From: Flavobacteriaceae bacterium D16
Lineage (GTDB): Bacteria > Bacteroidota > Bacteroidia > Flavobacteriales > Flavobacteriaceae
Length of the DNA: 64,000 bases
NCBI GenBank assembly: GCA_021295155.1
Contig: JAJTJC010000035.1
Coordinates: 434,001-498,000 of the forward strand
Direction: 5' to 3'
This document shows, one piece after another, positions 1 to 9,085 of this stretch (the first letter of the stretch is position 1; every line of letters starts with the position of its first letter). A program made the position numbers and the translations under genes. The notes beneath the pieces were generated by a model, which had not been told where the DNA came from, ran no database searches, and saw only the letters and a program-made list of their open reading frames with translations.

Positions 1-382
1 AATTCGTATCCAGGGTGGCCAGCGTTCTTTTGGTGGCCTCATCTATCCCCAGGGAGAGCATAAATTTATCTGTTTCCAACAGGTCTCTTCCAAAAACTTC
101 CGATAAACCACCCCGGGCTATTCTTCGCAGCAACTCCATTTGCCACAGCCGATCCTGAGCATGTACATAGCCTAATGTCCTGAAGGCATCCGCATCGTTT
201 TTGGCATAGATATGGGGAATTCCATAAGTATCATAGTAAACCGTTACATCAGCCTTTAATCCCGGGGTATCAACAACACCATCATAATTGGGTTTCAGGA
301 TTTGTACCAGACTAAAACCTGCAATAACAATAAGGGCGACGAGGATAAAAAATATCCAACCCGCAATTTTTAGTTTCTTCAT
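1..382 (-). CDS. Penicillin acylase family protein, N-terminal fragment (runs off left edge)
   Basis: The minus strand reads from an ATG at 382 through to base 1 without a stop, giving the first 127 residues. It opens with a basic MKKLKIAG stretch and one hydrophobic segment (about residues 8-28), a signal anchor or signal peptide. Around residues 70-85 the run GYVHAQDRLWQME matches the conserved N-terminal block of penicillin acylase family Ntn-hydrolases, preceded by YGIPHIYA. These enzymes are exported and cleave amide bonds after self-processing; the substrate here is unknown and the catalytic Ser region lies outside the window. It is read in the same direction as dsbD. Confidence 0.85.
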   Translation of the reverse strand, partial: MKKLKIAGWIFFILVALIVIAGFSLVQILKPNYDGVVDTPGLKADVTVYYDTYGIPHIYAKNDADAFRTLGYVHAQDRLWQMELLRRIARGGLSEVFGRDLLETDKFMLSLGIDEATKRTLATLDTN

Positions 383-424
383 TACGCCGTTCTTTGGAAA
401 TAAAGATAGCGGTTAATGAGACAA

Positions 425-2431
425 TTAAAAAGTATTGACAATACTTAAGGATTCTTCTTTAGATCCTTTTTTAAATTGGGTGAGACCTGCTATTAACCAT
501 TCTCTGTAGCTATCGCTGTCCGTATTCTGAATAGCAGCATTCAATACTTCTAAGTCAGGAGACAACTGCACATAGTAGGGTTGGGAAGCGGTGCTGAAAT
601 TGAGGGTTTGGAAAGTACCCCATTTTTCACCAATTGTTTCAATGGTTTTGACACGACCCGTATCAAACCGATACAGGAACTGTTGGTCTTCGGGCAAAGG
701 TTTACGATCATCTATATAGAGCGATATCAAGACGTAATCCTCATTCAGTATTTCAAATACATCCGGTTCACTCCATACGTTTTCTTCCATTTTACGGCAA
801 TTCACACAAGCCCATCCAGTAAAATCGAGTAGTATCGGTTTATTTACACTTTTGGCATACTGCAGCCCTTCTTCAAAGTCCTTAAAGCAATTGATCCCCA
901 ACGGGCAATCGGAATCCTTTTCCGAAATGGAATAGAAATCCGGTGGCGGAAATCCACTTAACAATTTGAGGTTTCCGTAATTGCTCATACCAAGAACCAG
1001 GTAAACCGAAAAACCGAGACTGATCAATGCGAATCCGATTCTAAGCGGTGGGAGTTTTCGTTTGCGACCTTCATCCTTGAAACGGAAAATCCCAAAGAGG
1101 TAAAGCGTCATCAAGAAAAACAGCAGTATCCAGATGCCGAGAAAAATCTCGCGTTTGAAAATGCCCCAATTCCCAACCAGATCGGCATTGGAGAGAAACT
1201 TAAAAGCCAGGGCCAGCTCGAGGAAACCCAGAACCACCTTAACTGTATTCATCCAGCTGCCAGACTTGGGCAAACTTGACAACAAGCTTGGAAAAACAGC
1301 AAATAGTGCAAAGGGTAGCGCCAGGGCCACGCCAAAACCTAACATTCCGGCAGAGAGGTTGGTGGCCACATCGCCTTCTGCCAAAGCGGTTCCCCCGAGT
1401 AAACCACCCAGGATAGGACCTGTACAGGAAAATGAGACAATAGCCAGGGTTACCGCCATAAAAAATATACCCAGACCCCCTCCTACTCTTGTAGAAAAGG
1501 CATCCATCTTATTCCCCCAGGAACTGGGTAGGGTAAGTTCGTAATAGCCAAAAAAGGAAAAAGCAAAAAAGACAAAAATCAGGAAGAAAAAAACATTAAG
1601 CCATATGTTGGTGGCAATGGTATTCAATATCTGAGAATCAACAGAATCAAAAAGGTGGAAAGGAATGCTAAGGAGGAAATAGATGAGCACAATAAAAAAA
1701 CCATACAGTATGCCATTCCATATTCCTTTGGTCCTGTTTTGGGATTGTTTGGTGAAAAAAGATACCGTTAGCGGGATCATAGGGAAAACACAGGGTGTGA
1801 GCAACGCGATAAGCCCTCCCAGGAACCCTAGCACAAAAATTCCCCACAGGCCGGTATTGCTGCCATTAGATAATTCCGCCCCTGCCGTGAGTCTTTCCTT
1901 ATTTTTGAGGTCCAGTTTTAAGGCCTTTGCCAGTTCTGCGCTTCTTTCATCTATGGTTGTCTCTTCAGCTATGATGGCGCCGCCGTCCAATGCCACCTGG
2001 AAAACCACCTCTTTGGCAATACAAACTTCCTTACAGATCTGATAAAAGAGTTCTACCTCTAATTGGCGCACTTCAGGGTTTAATAGACGTACGCGCTGAG
2101 TAAATTCAGCCTTCTTCTTGAAAAAAGTTTCTTCAACACCGAATATTTCACTGTATTCTTTTATTGTTTCACTTTCCTCAGCGGTTCCTACAAGCTCATA
2201 ATCCTCACCCGCTTTCAGGAACGTAAACTCGCTGGGCAAACTACCGCCATCTGCGGTAAATTGGGAATATATATGCCATCCCTCTGCAATTGCCGCTGTA
2301 AAAACCAGCTCATACTCCCCGTTATCAAGACTACGGACCTCATGTGACCATAACGCGGGGTCTTCATCTGTTTGGGACAGCACCATACCGGAAAAAAGCA
2401 AACACAATAAGGCAACTAGATATGATTTCAT
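425..2431 (-). CDS. dsbD: DsbD-like thiol:disulfide interchange protein
   Basis: Carries electrons from cytoplasmic thioredoxin across the inner membrane to periplasmic disulfide partners. The 668 residues show all three DsbD parts in order: a signal peptide (1-19) and periplasmic N-domain with a Cys pair (C133, C137 in YQICKEVC); a membrane block of about eight segments from residue 196 with the CcdA-type cysteines C214 (TPCVFP) and C336 (SFSCTGP); and a C-terminal thioredoxin-like domain with C542/C545 in GWACVNC. The pair is CVNC rather than CGPC, as usual for this C-terminal domain. The start overlaps the tilS stop by 4 bp (ATGA arrangement), so the two genes are probably cotranscribed and translationally coupled. 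Confidence 0.93.
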   Translation of the reverse strand: MKSYLVALLCLLFSGMVLSQTDEDPALWSHEVRSLDNGEYELVFTAAIAEGWHIYSQFTADGGSLPSEFTFLKAGEDYELVGTAEESETIKEYSEIFGVEETFFKKKAEFTQRVRLLNPEVRQLEVELFYQICKEVCIAKEVVFQVALDGGAIIAEETTIDERSAELAKALKLDLKNKERLTAGAELSNGSNTGLWGIFVLGFLGGLIALLTPCVFPMIPLTVSFFTKQSQNRTKGIWNGILYGFFIVLIYFLLSIPFHLFDSVDSQILNTIATNIWLNVFFFLIFVFFAFSFFGYYELTLPSSWGNKMDAFSTRVGGGLGIFFMAVTLAIVSFSCTGPILGGLLGGTALAEGDVATNLSAGMLGFGVALALPFALFAVFPSLLSSLPKSGSWMNTVKVVLGFLELALAFKFLSNADLVGNWGIFKREIFLGIWILLFFLMTLYLFGIFRFKDEGRKRKLPPLRIGFALISLGFSVYLVLGMSNYGNLKLLSGFPPPDFYSISEKDSDCPLGINCFKDFEEGLQYAKSVNKPILLDFTGWACVNCRKMEENVWSEPDVFEILNEDYVLISLYIDDRKPLPEDQQFLYRFDTGRVKTIETIGEKWGTFQTLNFSTASQPYYVQLSPDLEVLNAAIQNTDSDSYREWLIAGLTQFKKGSKEESLSIVNTF

Positions 2432-3738
2432 CCTAAAAAGCTAATCTTGATTATTTTTTTGGTTTTTTCAGTCACCCTGAAACGATCATCCGCCCTGCGA
2501 CCAATTACCCATGCAATGGCATCCTCTACACATAGCAGCCATTGGTTCTCCTTGGCAATCAAATCCATCTTCTCGTCTTTAAAATACTTGGACAGTAATT
2601 TCTTTTTCCCCTTCATTCCATAAGGATAAAAATAGTCCCCTTTTTTCCTTTTTCTAATAGTCAGGCTATCCTTTAACGTTTCTTTATCCAGGTATAGTAT
2701 CCTTTCCGATAGCGGACCCATCTCCTGTACTTCTTCAATTCTCAATGAAACAGGTTCTTCAATAGCATCTATAGGGAAAGGAAAATAGAACGTATCGCTT
2801 CTTTTGGCTTCAAAAGCCTGCAAAAGCAAATATTCTCTATCTCTTATAAGTCTGTGTGTTCTGGAATACAGTACTTTACCTGATATTGACTCTAGTAAAA
2901 CTTCAATATCTGAAAACTCCTTGAAACCGTATGGAGAAAGCAGTCCATGCAGATAAGCCTGTTTCGGGGATAGCTCATTAAGTACCGATATGCGGATTTT
3001 GATCACCTCCTGCTCTTCTATAAAGGCTTCACTTCTGATTTCCTGCAAATGATTTTCCAGAATAGCCTGACTCTCCTGTAAATGCCTTTGCGTTTGGGCG
3101 AAGTTTTGCATGAAGGCAGGATGGGTTTCCTTAATTCGGGGAAGCACTCCATGTCGAATTTGGTTTCGCAAATATTTAAATTCCCGATTGGAAGAGTCTT
3201 CGCGCCACTTTAAATGGTTTTCGAGGGCGTAATCAGCAAGCTCCTCCCGTGTAAAAACAAGTAAGGGACGGGCAATGGTTTCTGTTTTTACCGGTATCCC
3301 CATCAAACCCCTGATTCCTGTACCCCTGGAAAGATTAATCAGGAAGGTTTCCAGGTTGTCATCGGCATGATGAGCTGTAACACAATACTTTAAATTGTTT
3401 TCCTGCTGTAATTTTTTAAACCAGGCGTAACGTAGCTCACGTGCCGCTACTTGAACTGAAACTTTATTTTTATTAATATAACTAATTGTATCAAAGCTTT
3501 TTAGATATATATTTCTGTTGATGTCTTTTGCTAGCTCCACAACCCATTCTGCGTCTTCATCGCTTTCCTCTCCCCTCAGGCCAAAGTTGCAATGCGCTAC
3601 ACTAAAATCCATTTCCAGACGGTGACACAACCATAACAATACAGTACTATCCATTCCCCCGCTACAAGCCAGCAGAAATTTTTTCTCAAGGAGTTCAGGA
3701 AACTCTTTTTCAATATGTTGCCGGAATCTGGTCAGCAT
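2428..3738 (-). CDS. tilS: tRNA(Ile)-lysidine synthetase
   Basis: Converts the wobble cytidine of tRNA-Ile(CAU) to lysidine using ATP and lysine, which changes decoding from AUG to AUA. The 436 residues carry the PP-loop ATP pyrophosphatase signature SGGMDS at about 26-31, then the HCNFGLRGEESDEDA and TAHHADDNLET blocks typical of TilS, and a C-terminal substrate-binding part containing IRKRKKGDYFYPYGMKGKKKL. Length fits bacterial TilS (about 430 aa). It lies directly upstream of dsbD with a 4-bp overlap. Confidence 0.96.
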   Translation of the reverse strand: MLTRFRQHIEKEFPELLEKKFLLACSGGMDSTVLLWLCHRLEMDFSVAHCNFGLRGEESDEDAEWVVELAKDINRNIYLKSFDTISYINKNKVSVQVAARELRYAWFKKLQQENNLKYCVTAHHADDNLETFLINLSRGTGIRGLMGIPVKTETIARPLLVFTREELADYALENHLKWREDSSNREFKYLRNQIRHGVLPRIKETHPAFMQNFAQTQRHLQESQAILENHLQEIRSEAFIEEQEVIKIRISVLNELSPKQAYLHGLLSPYGFKEFSDIEVLLESISGKVLYSRTHRLIRDREYLLLQAFEAKRSDTFYFPFPIDAIEEPVSLRIEEVQEMGPLSERILYLDKETLKDSLTIRKRKKGDYFYPYGMKGKKKLLSKYFKDEKMDLIAKENQWLLCVEDAIAWVIGRRADDRFRVTEKTKKIIKISFLG

Positions 3739-3786
3739 TTTTTAGGATTATGAACTAATACAAGAATAGCCTGCAGAGTAAAGCCC

Positions 3787-4326
3787 TTATTGGGTGAGTC
3801 GCGCTCTGAACTGGGACAGGGCCTCTTCATGTTTCTCTGCCAATGCAGCATCTACAATACCCTTATCTTCTGTAAAGTTAGTGTGAAATGAGGGCAAAGA
3901 AAAGGTAGCGGTTATGTCAGCACCAAATCTTGGGAGCACATTCTCTATTACACCAAGAGATCCTATAGCACCTCGTTTACCAGGTGAGGTAGACATAAGC
4001 AGTACAGGAGTTTCTTCCATGAAATTACGGTTAATCCGGGACAACCAATCTACCACATTTTTAAAATAGGCAGAAAGATTGCCATTATGCTCATTTACAG
4101 ATAGCACAACCCCGTCGGATTTTTGTATCTCCTCAGCAAAAGAAACTAGTTCATCAGGGAAACCCTCATCGCGCTCTAAATCTTCACTATACATGGGAAA
4201 TGGGCGATTGGCCAGGTTGATCAGCCGAACATCGTGGCCCTCCAAAGCCTCCGCAGTGGACTTAACCAGTTTGAAATTTATAGATCGAGAGGAATTGCTG
4301 CCTGCAAAGGCGATAATTTTTGCCAT
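3787..4326 (-). CDS. NADPH-dependent FMN reductase family protein
   Basis: A flavodoxin-fold oxidoreductase that likely reduces FMN or quinone-like substrates with NAD(P)H in the cytoplasm. The 179 residues begin MAKIIAFAGSNSSRSINFKLV, with the phosphate-binding loop GSNSSRSINFKL, followed by PMYSEDLE and the second flavin-contact region SVNEHNGNLSAYFKNVVDWLSR, both usual in this family; STSPGKRG is the third conserved loop. No signal peptide. It stands alone, 48 bp from tilS, and is divergent from the acyltransferase gene. Confidence 0.9.
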   Translation of the reverse strand: MAKIIAFAGSNSSRSINFKLVKSTAEALEGHDVRLINLANRPFPMYSEDLERDEGFPDELVSFAEEIQKSDGVVLSVNEHNGNLSAYFKNVVDWLSRINRNFMEETPVLLMSTSPGKRGAIGSLGVIENVLPRFGADITATFSLPSFHTNFTEDKGIVDAALAEKHEEALSQFRARLTQ

Positions 4327-4440
4327 TGTAATAGGGAATTTGACTGCGAAAATATCACAAAAGGAGCGGTTTTGGGAGTTATTTCCCTAATTTTGCGCGC
4401 GTTAAGATCCAAAACCTGTAAAGAAGGAGTATATACCCAT

Positions 4441-5604
4441 ATGAGCAGTAAATCCACGCGTTTATTTTTTATCGATGCCATGCGTGCCTGGGCAATTCTG
4501 ATGATGCTACAGGGACACTTTGTGGATGGATTGCTGGATAATGCCTTCCGGGACGCCAGCAGCACAACCTATCAGGTCTGGAAATACTTCAGAGGGATTA
4601 CTGCCCCGGTGTTTTTTACCGTTTCCGGCTTTATTTTTACCTATTTGCTAATCAGGGTGCCTCAGAAGGGTTTTCAAAACCCCAGGGTCAAGAAGGGGCT
4701 TAGAAGAGGTCTGCAGCTCTTATTTATAGGGTATTTGCTAAGGCTTAATGTTTTGGGTTTATTCAAAGGAGAACTATACAGTTCGTTTTTCCTGGTAGAC
4801 GTTCTCCATATTATCGGGCTTTCCTTACTGGGAATTATAGCAGTTTATCTGATTACCTACAGAAGGCCTAAATACTTGTTCCCCGGACTACTATTAACCA
4901 TAGCCTGTTTGCTGTTTGCCTTTGAACCCGTCTACAAGACGTGGGAATATGGGTTAATTCCTGATATAATAGCCAACTACTTTACCAAAGCTAATGGCTC
5001 GGTGTTTACCATAGCCCCATGGTTTGGTTATACGGCTCTGGGATCCGTGTTATCCATCATCTTTACCCGGTTCAAAGAGCACAAAGATGTCTATGCATAC
5101 GCCATACCATTAAGCGCTGTTGTTGGTCTCACACTAATCTTTTACTCATCACCGCTTTTTGTTTTTCTTCACGATTACACAGGGATAGCGCTTTTTAATA
5201 AGATCTATTCAAACAACTACCTGTTTATACGCATGGGTGATGTGCTGTTGGTCTTTTCTGTATTTATGCTTATGAGGCAATTAGTGAATAGTCGCACCAT
5301 ACTCAGGATAGGTCAAAACACCCTCTCCATCTATGTGATTCATTTTGTGATCTTATATGGAAGTTTCACCGGATTGGGCTTGTACCGGTTTTTTCACCAC
5401 AGCCTAAGTCCAGTTGTTGTTATTGGGGGAGCAATCGCTTTTATGGTGGTTTGTTCCTACACTGCCCTGCTGTACGACAAACATGAAAGCCAAATCAAAC
5501 TCTCTATAAGTCAGCTTAGTTTTCTTGCATGGACAAGCCTGGAAGCTTCATATTACTTCATTAAAGCCTACATTCTTCGCTTTCTGAAGGCAAAACGAGC
5601 CTAA
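4441..5604 (+). CDS. Membrane acyltransferase, HGSNAT-like (DUF1624/DUF5009 type)
   Basis: A polytopic membrane protein of 387 residues with about ten hydrophobic segments. The opening RLFFIDAMRAWAILMMLQGHFVDGLL resembles the catalytic first segment of heparan-alpha-glucosaminide N-acetyltransferase-like and related acyltransferase-3 families, including a conserved RAxAIxMMxxGH pattern with an intramembrane His. Function is probably acyl transfer to a glycan or lipid headgroup in the inner membrane; the substrate is not inferable. The frame is open further upstream, but the ATG at 4441 is chosen because an AAGAAGGAG ribosome site sits 8 bp before it. Convergent with lpd (30-bp gap). Confidence 0.75.
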   Translation: MSSKSTRLFFIDAMRAWAILMMLQGHFVDGLLDNAFRDASSTTYQVWKYFRGITAPVFFTVSGFIFTYLLIRVPQKGFQNPRVKKGLRRGLQLLFIGYLLRLNVLGLFKGELYSSFFLVDVLHIIGLSLLGIIAVYLITYRRPKYLFPGLLLTIACLLFAFEPVYKTWEYGLIPDIIANYFTKANGSVFTIAPWFGYTALGSVLSIIFTRFKEHKDVYAYAIPLSAVVGLTLIFYSSPLFVFLHDYTGIALFNKIYSNNYLFIRMGDVLLVFSVFMLMRQLVNSRTILRIGQNTLSIYVIHFVILYGSFTGLGLYRFFHHSLSPVVVIGGAIAFMVVCSYTALLYDKHESQIKLSISQLSFLAWTSLEASYYFIKAYILRFLKAKRA

Positions 5605-5634
5605 TCGATCTCTTAGGATTTTAGACCAATACCA

Positions 5635-7038
5635 TTACACATGGAGTGCGCGATCCTCTGTAGCTGCAAGTGCAGCCTCTTTAACCGCTTCCGCATAGGT
5701 CGGGTGTGCATGGCTCATTCTGGCAATATCTTCAGCTGAAGCCCGGAATTCCATTGCCGTAACCGCCTCTGCGATAAGATCAGCACATCGTGCTCCAATC
5801 ATATGGACTCCCAATACTTCATCAGTCTCCTTATCTGCAAGTATTTTGATAAAGCCATCAATATCCATACTGGCCCTTGAACGACCTAAGGCACGCATGG
5901 GGAATTGTCCTGATTTATAGGCAATCCCTGCTTTTTTAAGTTCTTCTTCCGTCTTACCCACAGCTGCTACCTCTGGCCATGTGTACACTACCCCAGGTAT
6001 AAGGTTGTAGTCGATATGCGGTTTCTGTCCGGCCAGGATTTCAGCTACCATTGTTCCTTCTTCCTCCGCTTTGTGCGCCAACATGGCTCCGCGTACCACA
6101 TCACCAATAGCGTAAATATTGGCAGCAGCGGTTTGCAGATGGTCATTTACTTCCACACGACCCCGGTCATCTAGTTTAACCCCTGCCGCTTCGGCATTAA
6201 GTCCGTCTGTATAGGGCCTGCGACCTACAGAAACCAGGCAGTAATCTCCTTTAAAACTTACCTCCTGACCTTTTTTATCATCAGCTTTAATCTCTACCTC
6301 ATCTCCCTTTCTTTCTACAGATTTAACCTTGTGAGATAAGTAGAATTTTACCTTTTGTTTTTTCAGAACCTTCATCAGTTCTTTGGATAAGGCAGCATCC
6401 ATACCAGGTACAATCCGATCCATATATTCAATTACAGAAACCTGAGCCCCCAGCCTGCGGTATACCTGACCCAATTCCAGTCCGATTACCCCACCGCCAA
6501 TGATCACCATATGTTTTGGGATCTCCTTGAGCTTAAGCGCCTCAGTGGAAGTTATAACCCTTTCTTTATCCAGGGTGATAAAAGGAAGTGTGGCTGGTTT
6601 GGACCCTGTGGCAATAATGGTGTGCCTGGCTTCAATAACAATCTCCTCCTTTTCCTGGGCTATTTTAACATGTGTTGCATCCTGAAAGCTCCCCATTCCC
6701 TGGTAAACATCAATCTTGTTCTTGTCCATGAGAAATTGGATGCCCTTGGTAGTTTGGTCTACCACTGACTGCTTGCGGGCAATCATTTTTTCCAGATTAA
6801 CCTTGACTTCCCCGGGGATTTCGATCCCGTGGGCCTCAAAATGCTTTACCGCATCCTCATAGTGATGACTGGAATCCAGCAGCGCTTTTGAAGGGATACA
6901 TCCTACATTGAGACAGGTGCCTCCGAGTGTATTGTATTTTTCAACAATGGCTGTTTTCATACCCAATTGGGCACATCGGATTGCTGCTACATATCCTCCT
7001 GGTCCTGAGCCGATAACGGCAACATCATATTGATTCAT
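5635..7038 (-). CDS. lpdA: Dihydrolipoyl dehydrogenase (E3)
   Basis: Reoxidises dihydrolipoamide with NAD+ as the shared E3 subunit of pyruvate and 2-oxoglutarate dehydrogenase complexes and the glycine cleavage system. The 467 residues show the FAD-binding GSGPGGYVAAIRCAQLG motif, the redox-active pair C42/C47 in GGTCLNVGCIPSK, a second Rossmann motif GGGVIGLELG, and the C-terminal interface with the His-Glu dyad in HAHPTYAEAVKEA. Length is standard. It is a lone gene here, convergent with the acyltransferase. Confidence 0.97.
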   Translation of the reverse strand: MNQYDVAVIGSGPGGYVAAIRCAQLGMKTAIVEKYNTLGGTCLNVGCIPSKALLDSSHHYEDAVKHFEAHGIEIPGEVKVNLEKMIARKQSVVDQTTKGIQFLMDKNKIDVYQGMGSFQDATHVKIAQEKEEIVIEARHTIIATGSKPATLPFITLDKERVITSTEALKLKEIPKHMVIIGGGVIGLELGQVYRRLGAQVSVIEYMDRIVPGMDAALSKELMKVLKKQKVKFYLSHKVKSVERKGDEVEIKADDKKGQEVSFKGDYCLVSVGRRPYTDGLNAEAAGVKLDDRGRVEVNDHLQTAAANIYAIGDVVRGAMLAHKAEEEGTMVAEILAGQKPHIDYNLIPGVVYTWPEVAAVGKTEEELKKAGIAYKSGQFPMRALGRSRASMDIDGFIKILADKETDEVLGVHMIGARCADLIAEAVTAMEFRASAEDIARMSHAHPTYAEAVKEAALAATEDRALHV

Positions 7039-7179
7039 AAAAACTGTGCTTTCAAGCTTGGATTACAATTTTATTTCACTTTCGGGTAGCAAAAGTACAA
7101 ATGTTTTCGCTCATCAGAATGCGCTGAAGTCAAAAAGAAAAGATAGGTGCAGAAGGCTGGGATTGATTCTACCTGGCTG

Positions 7180-7638
7180 TTAAAGAGAGATTGCTGTTGT
7201 CTGTTTTACTTCGCTAATTACAAAGGAACTCTGAGTGCTTCCGATATTCTGAATAGCAGTCAACTTAGCAACCATAAATTCCCGGTACGCCTGCATATCC
7301 CGTACGTGGATTTTGAGAATATAGTCATAGTCGCCACTCACATGGAAGCATTCGGACACTTCTTCCAATTTCAAGACCTCTCGCTCAAATTGTTCCACGT
7401 TTTCCTTTATGTGCTGGATTAATTTCACATGGCAGAGCACAGTAAAATCCCTGTCAATTTTGCTTTTGTCAATCAAGGCAACATATTTCCGGACAACCCC
7501 CGAACGTTCCAGCCTTTTAATCCTTTCATAAACAGCCGTTGAAGATAAGCCCAGGGCATTGGAGAAAGCTTTGGTGGTCTGCTTGCTGTCTGCTTGTAGT
7601 AAATTCAACAAATGAACATCTATCTGGTCAAGTTTCAT
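7180..7638 (-). CDS. Lrp/AsnC family transcriptional regulator
   Basis: A 152-residue feast/famine regulator: N-terminal winged helix (LDQIDVHLLNLLQADSKQTTKAFSNALGLSSTAVYERIKRLERSGVV, residues about 3-50) and a C-terminal ligand-binding RAM domain (from about 65; VSGDYDYILKIHVRDMQAY is the conserved part). Such proteins usually bind amino acids and act locally. It is divergent from the methionine gamma-lyase-like gene across a 150-bp gap, so by analogy with other regulator and lyase pairs (for example MdeR/MdeA in Pseudomonas putida) it may control that gene in response to methionine or a related amino acid. That link is inference. Confidence 0.93.
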   Translation of the reverse strand: MKLDQIDVHLLNLLQADSKQTTKAFSNALGLSSTAVYERIKRLERSGVVRKYVALIDKSKIDRDFTVLCHVKLIQHIKENVEQFEREVLKLEEVSECFHVSGDYDYILKIHVRDMQAYREFMVAKLTAIQNIGSTQSSFVISEVKQTTAISL

Positions 7639-7690
7639 ATAGAATAGTTTTCATTAGAAAATGCAATTTACGAACAAATACAGATAAATT

Positions 7691-7704
7691 ATCATGCATA
7701 TGAT
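7691..7704. promoter_or_regulatory. Small inverted repeat between the Lrp-type gene and the lyase gene, possible operator
   Basis: ATCAT and ATGAT arms flank a central GCAT between the divergent genes. Lrp/AsnC proteins favour such weakly dyadic A/T-rich sites, so this is a plausible operator. The evidence is only position and symmetry. Confidence 0.3.
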
Positions 7705-7742
7705 TCTTTTATAGAGTATTTTACTTCCTAATGGCTTTTTCG

Positions 7743-7773
7743 TTGATATTTAATCCGTTTATGTGTAATTTAG
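7743..7773 (+). promoter_or_regulatory. Flavobacterial-type promoter of the lyase gene
   Basis: TTG at 7743-7745 and TAATTTAG at 7766-7773 are 20 bp apart, matching the Bacteroidota sigma factor pattern (TTG about -33, TAnnTTTG about -7) with one deviation. The box ends 15 bp before the ATG at 7789, so the leader would be very short. Confidence 0.55.
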
Positions 7774-7788
7774 CTTTAAAATCGAAAA

Positions 7789-9009
7789 ATGGCACATAAA
7801 GCATCTGATCGCATCCTCGACTTACACAATTTTGGAGAATTTGGCGGGGTAAATCCTTCCATTTCCGATTCGTCTACCTACACCTTCATATCTGCGAAAA
7901 CTATGTTTGATACCTTTGAAGGAAACACGGAGGGATGTTATTTATACAGCAGGCATTCTTCCCCATCCAACCTCTACCTGGGAGAAGCCATGGCCGCGCT
8001 GGAAGGAACAGATAGCGCAAACGTAACAGCCAGCGGTATGGGTGCAATTACTGCCGTGATTATGCAACTCTGTGATGCTGGCGATCACATTGTTAGTAGC
8101 CGTACCATTTATGGAGGCACCTATGCCTTTCTAAAGAATTTTATAAAAAAATATAACGTAACTACCAGCTTTGTAGACATCACTGATTTGCAAGCGGTTG
8201 AGGACGCTGTAAAGGACGGAACCAAGATGATTTATTGTGAATCTGTTAGTAATCCACTGCTGGAAATTGCCGACATAAAAGGACTTACCCGAATTGCTGA
8301 TAAATACGGTATTCCCCTGGTGGTAGATAACACCTTCTCACCACTTTCTATTGCCCCGGCTAAACTGGGGGCACATATTGTAGTGCATAGCCTTACTAAA
8401 TTTATAAATGGCACCAGTGATTGTGTTGCGGGTGCGGTTTGCGGCAGCAAAGATTTCTGTTTGGCACTGAAAGATGTCACTAGTGGTGCCGGAATGCTAT
8501 TAGGCAGTACTCTGGATAGTATCCGTGCAGCCTCTATCCTGAAAAACATGCGGACCTTACACATTCGCATGCAAAAACACAGCTACAATGCGCAATTCCT
8601 CTCCGAGCGTTTTGAAGAAGATGGGCTACGAGTAGTATATCCCGGACTTGTCTCCCATCCCGGACATGAATTAATGAAAAGTCAAATGGTAGCCGAATAC
8701 GGCTTCGGTGGCATAATGACCATCGATGTAGGCAGCCTGGAAAAGGCAAACGCGCTAATGGAACTCATGCAAAAAGAAAATTTAGGTTATCTGGCCGTAA
8801 GTCTTGGCTTCTATAAAACACTGTTTAGTGCTCCCGGAACATCAACTTCTTCAGAAATTCCAGAGGAAGAGCAGGAAACCATGGGGCTTTCAGATGGACT
8901 TATCCGCTTTTCCATAGGATTGGATGATGACATTCAGCGGACTTATGACATCATGAAAAGCTGTATGTACCAACTAGGTATTCTTACCGGGGATGAGGTA
9001 GTCCTCTAA
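7789..9009 (+). CDS. PLP-dependent trans-sulfuration family enzyme, methionine gamma-lyase-like
   Basis: A 406-residue Cys/Met metabolism PLP enzyme. The Schiff-base lysine is K204 in HSLTKFINGTSD; the phosphate-binding SGMGAIT (about 82-88), YSRHSSPSNLYLGEAMAALE and VVDNTFSPL blocks are all present. The family includes methionine gamma-lyase, cystathionine gamma-synthase and cystathionine lyases. The adjacent Lrp/AsnC regulator and the downstream NhaC-family transporter favour methionine breakdown (methanethiol, 2-oxobutyrate, ammonia), but specificity cannot be read with certainty. The nhaC-like gene follows after 76 bp and may be in the same transcript. Confidence 0.85.
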   Translation: MAHKASDRILDLHNFGEFGGVNPSISDSSTYTFISAKTMFDTFEGNTEGCYLYSRHSSPSNLYLGEAMAALEGTDSANVTASGMGAITAVIMQLCDAGDHIVSSRTIYGGTYAFLKNFIKKYNVTTSFVDITDLQAVEDAVKDGTKMIYCESVSNPLLEIADIKGLTRIADKYGIPLVVDNTFSPLSIAPAKLGAHIVVHSLTKFINGTSDCVAGAVCGSKDFCLALKDVTSGAGMLLGSTLDSIRAASILKNMRTLHIRMQKHSYNAQFLSERFEEDGLRVVYPGLVSHPGHELMKSQMVAEYGFGGIMTIDVGSLEKANALMELMQKENLGYLAVSLGFYKTLFSAPGTSTSSEIPEEEQETMGLSDGLIRFSIGLDDDIQRTYDIMKSCMYQLGILTGDEVVL

Positions 9010-9085
9010 AAGGCCCGAAACTGTTGGCTTGTTTGCAGAACCGTCTTCAAAATCGTAATATTACCTGCAAACTAAAACCAACCCC

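Noticed and set aside
4234-4440. Upstream extension of the acyltransferase gene
   Set aside because: The extension overlaps the divergent FMN reductase gene and lacks a ribosome site, while 4441 has a strong one.
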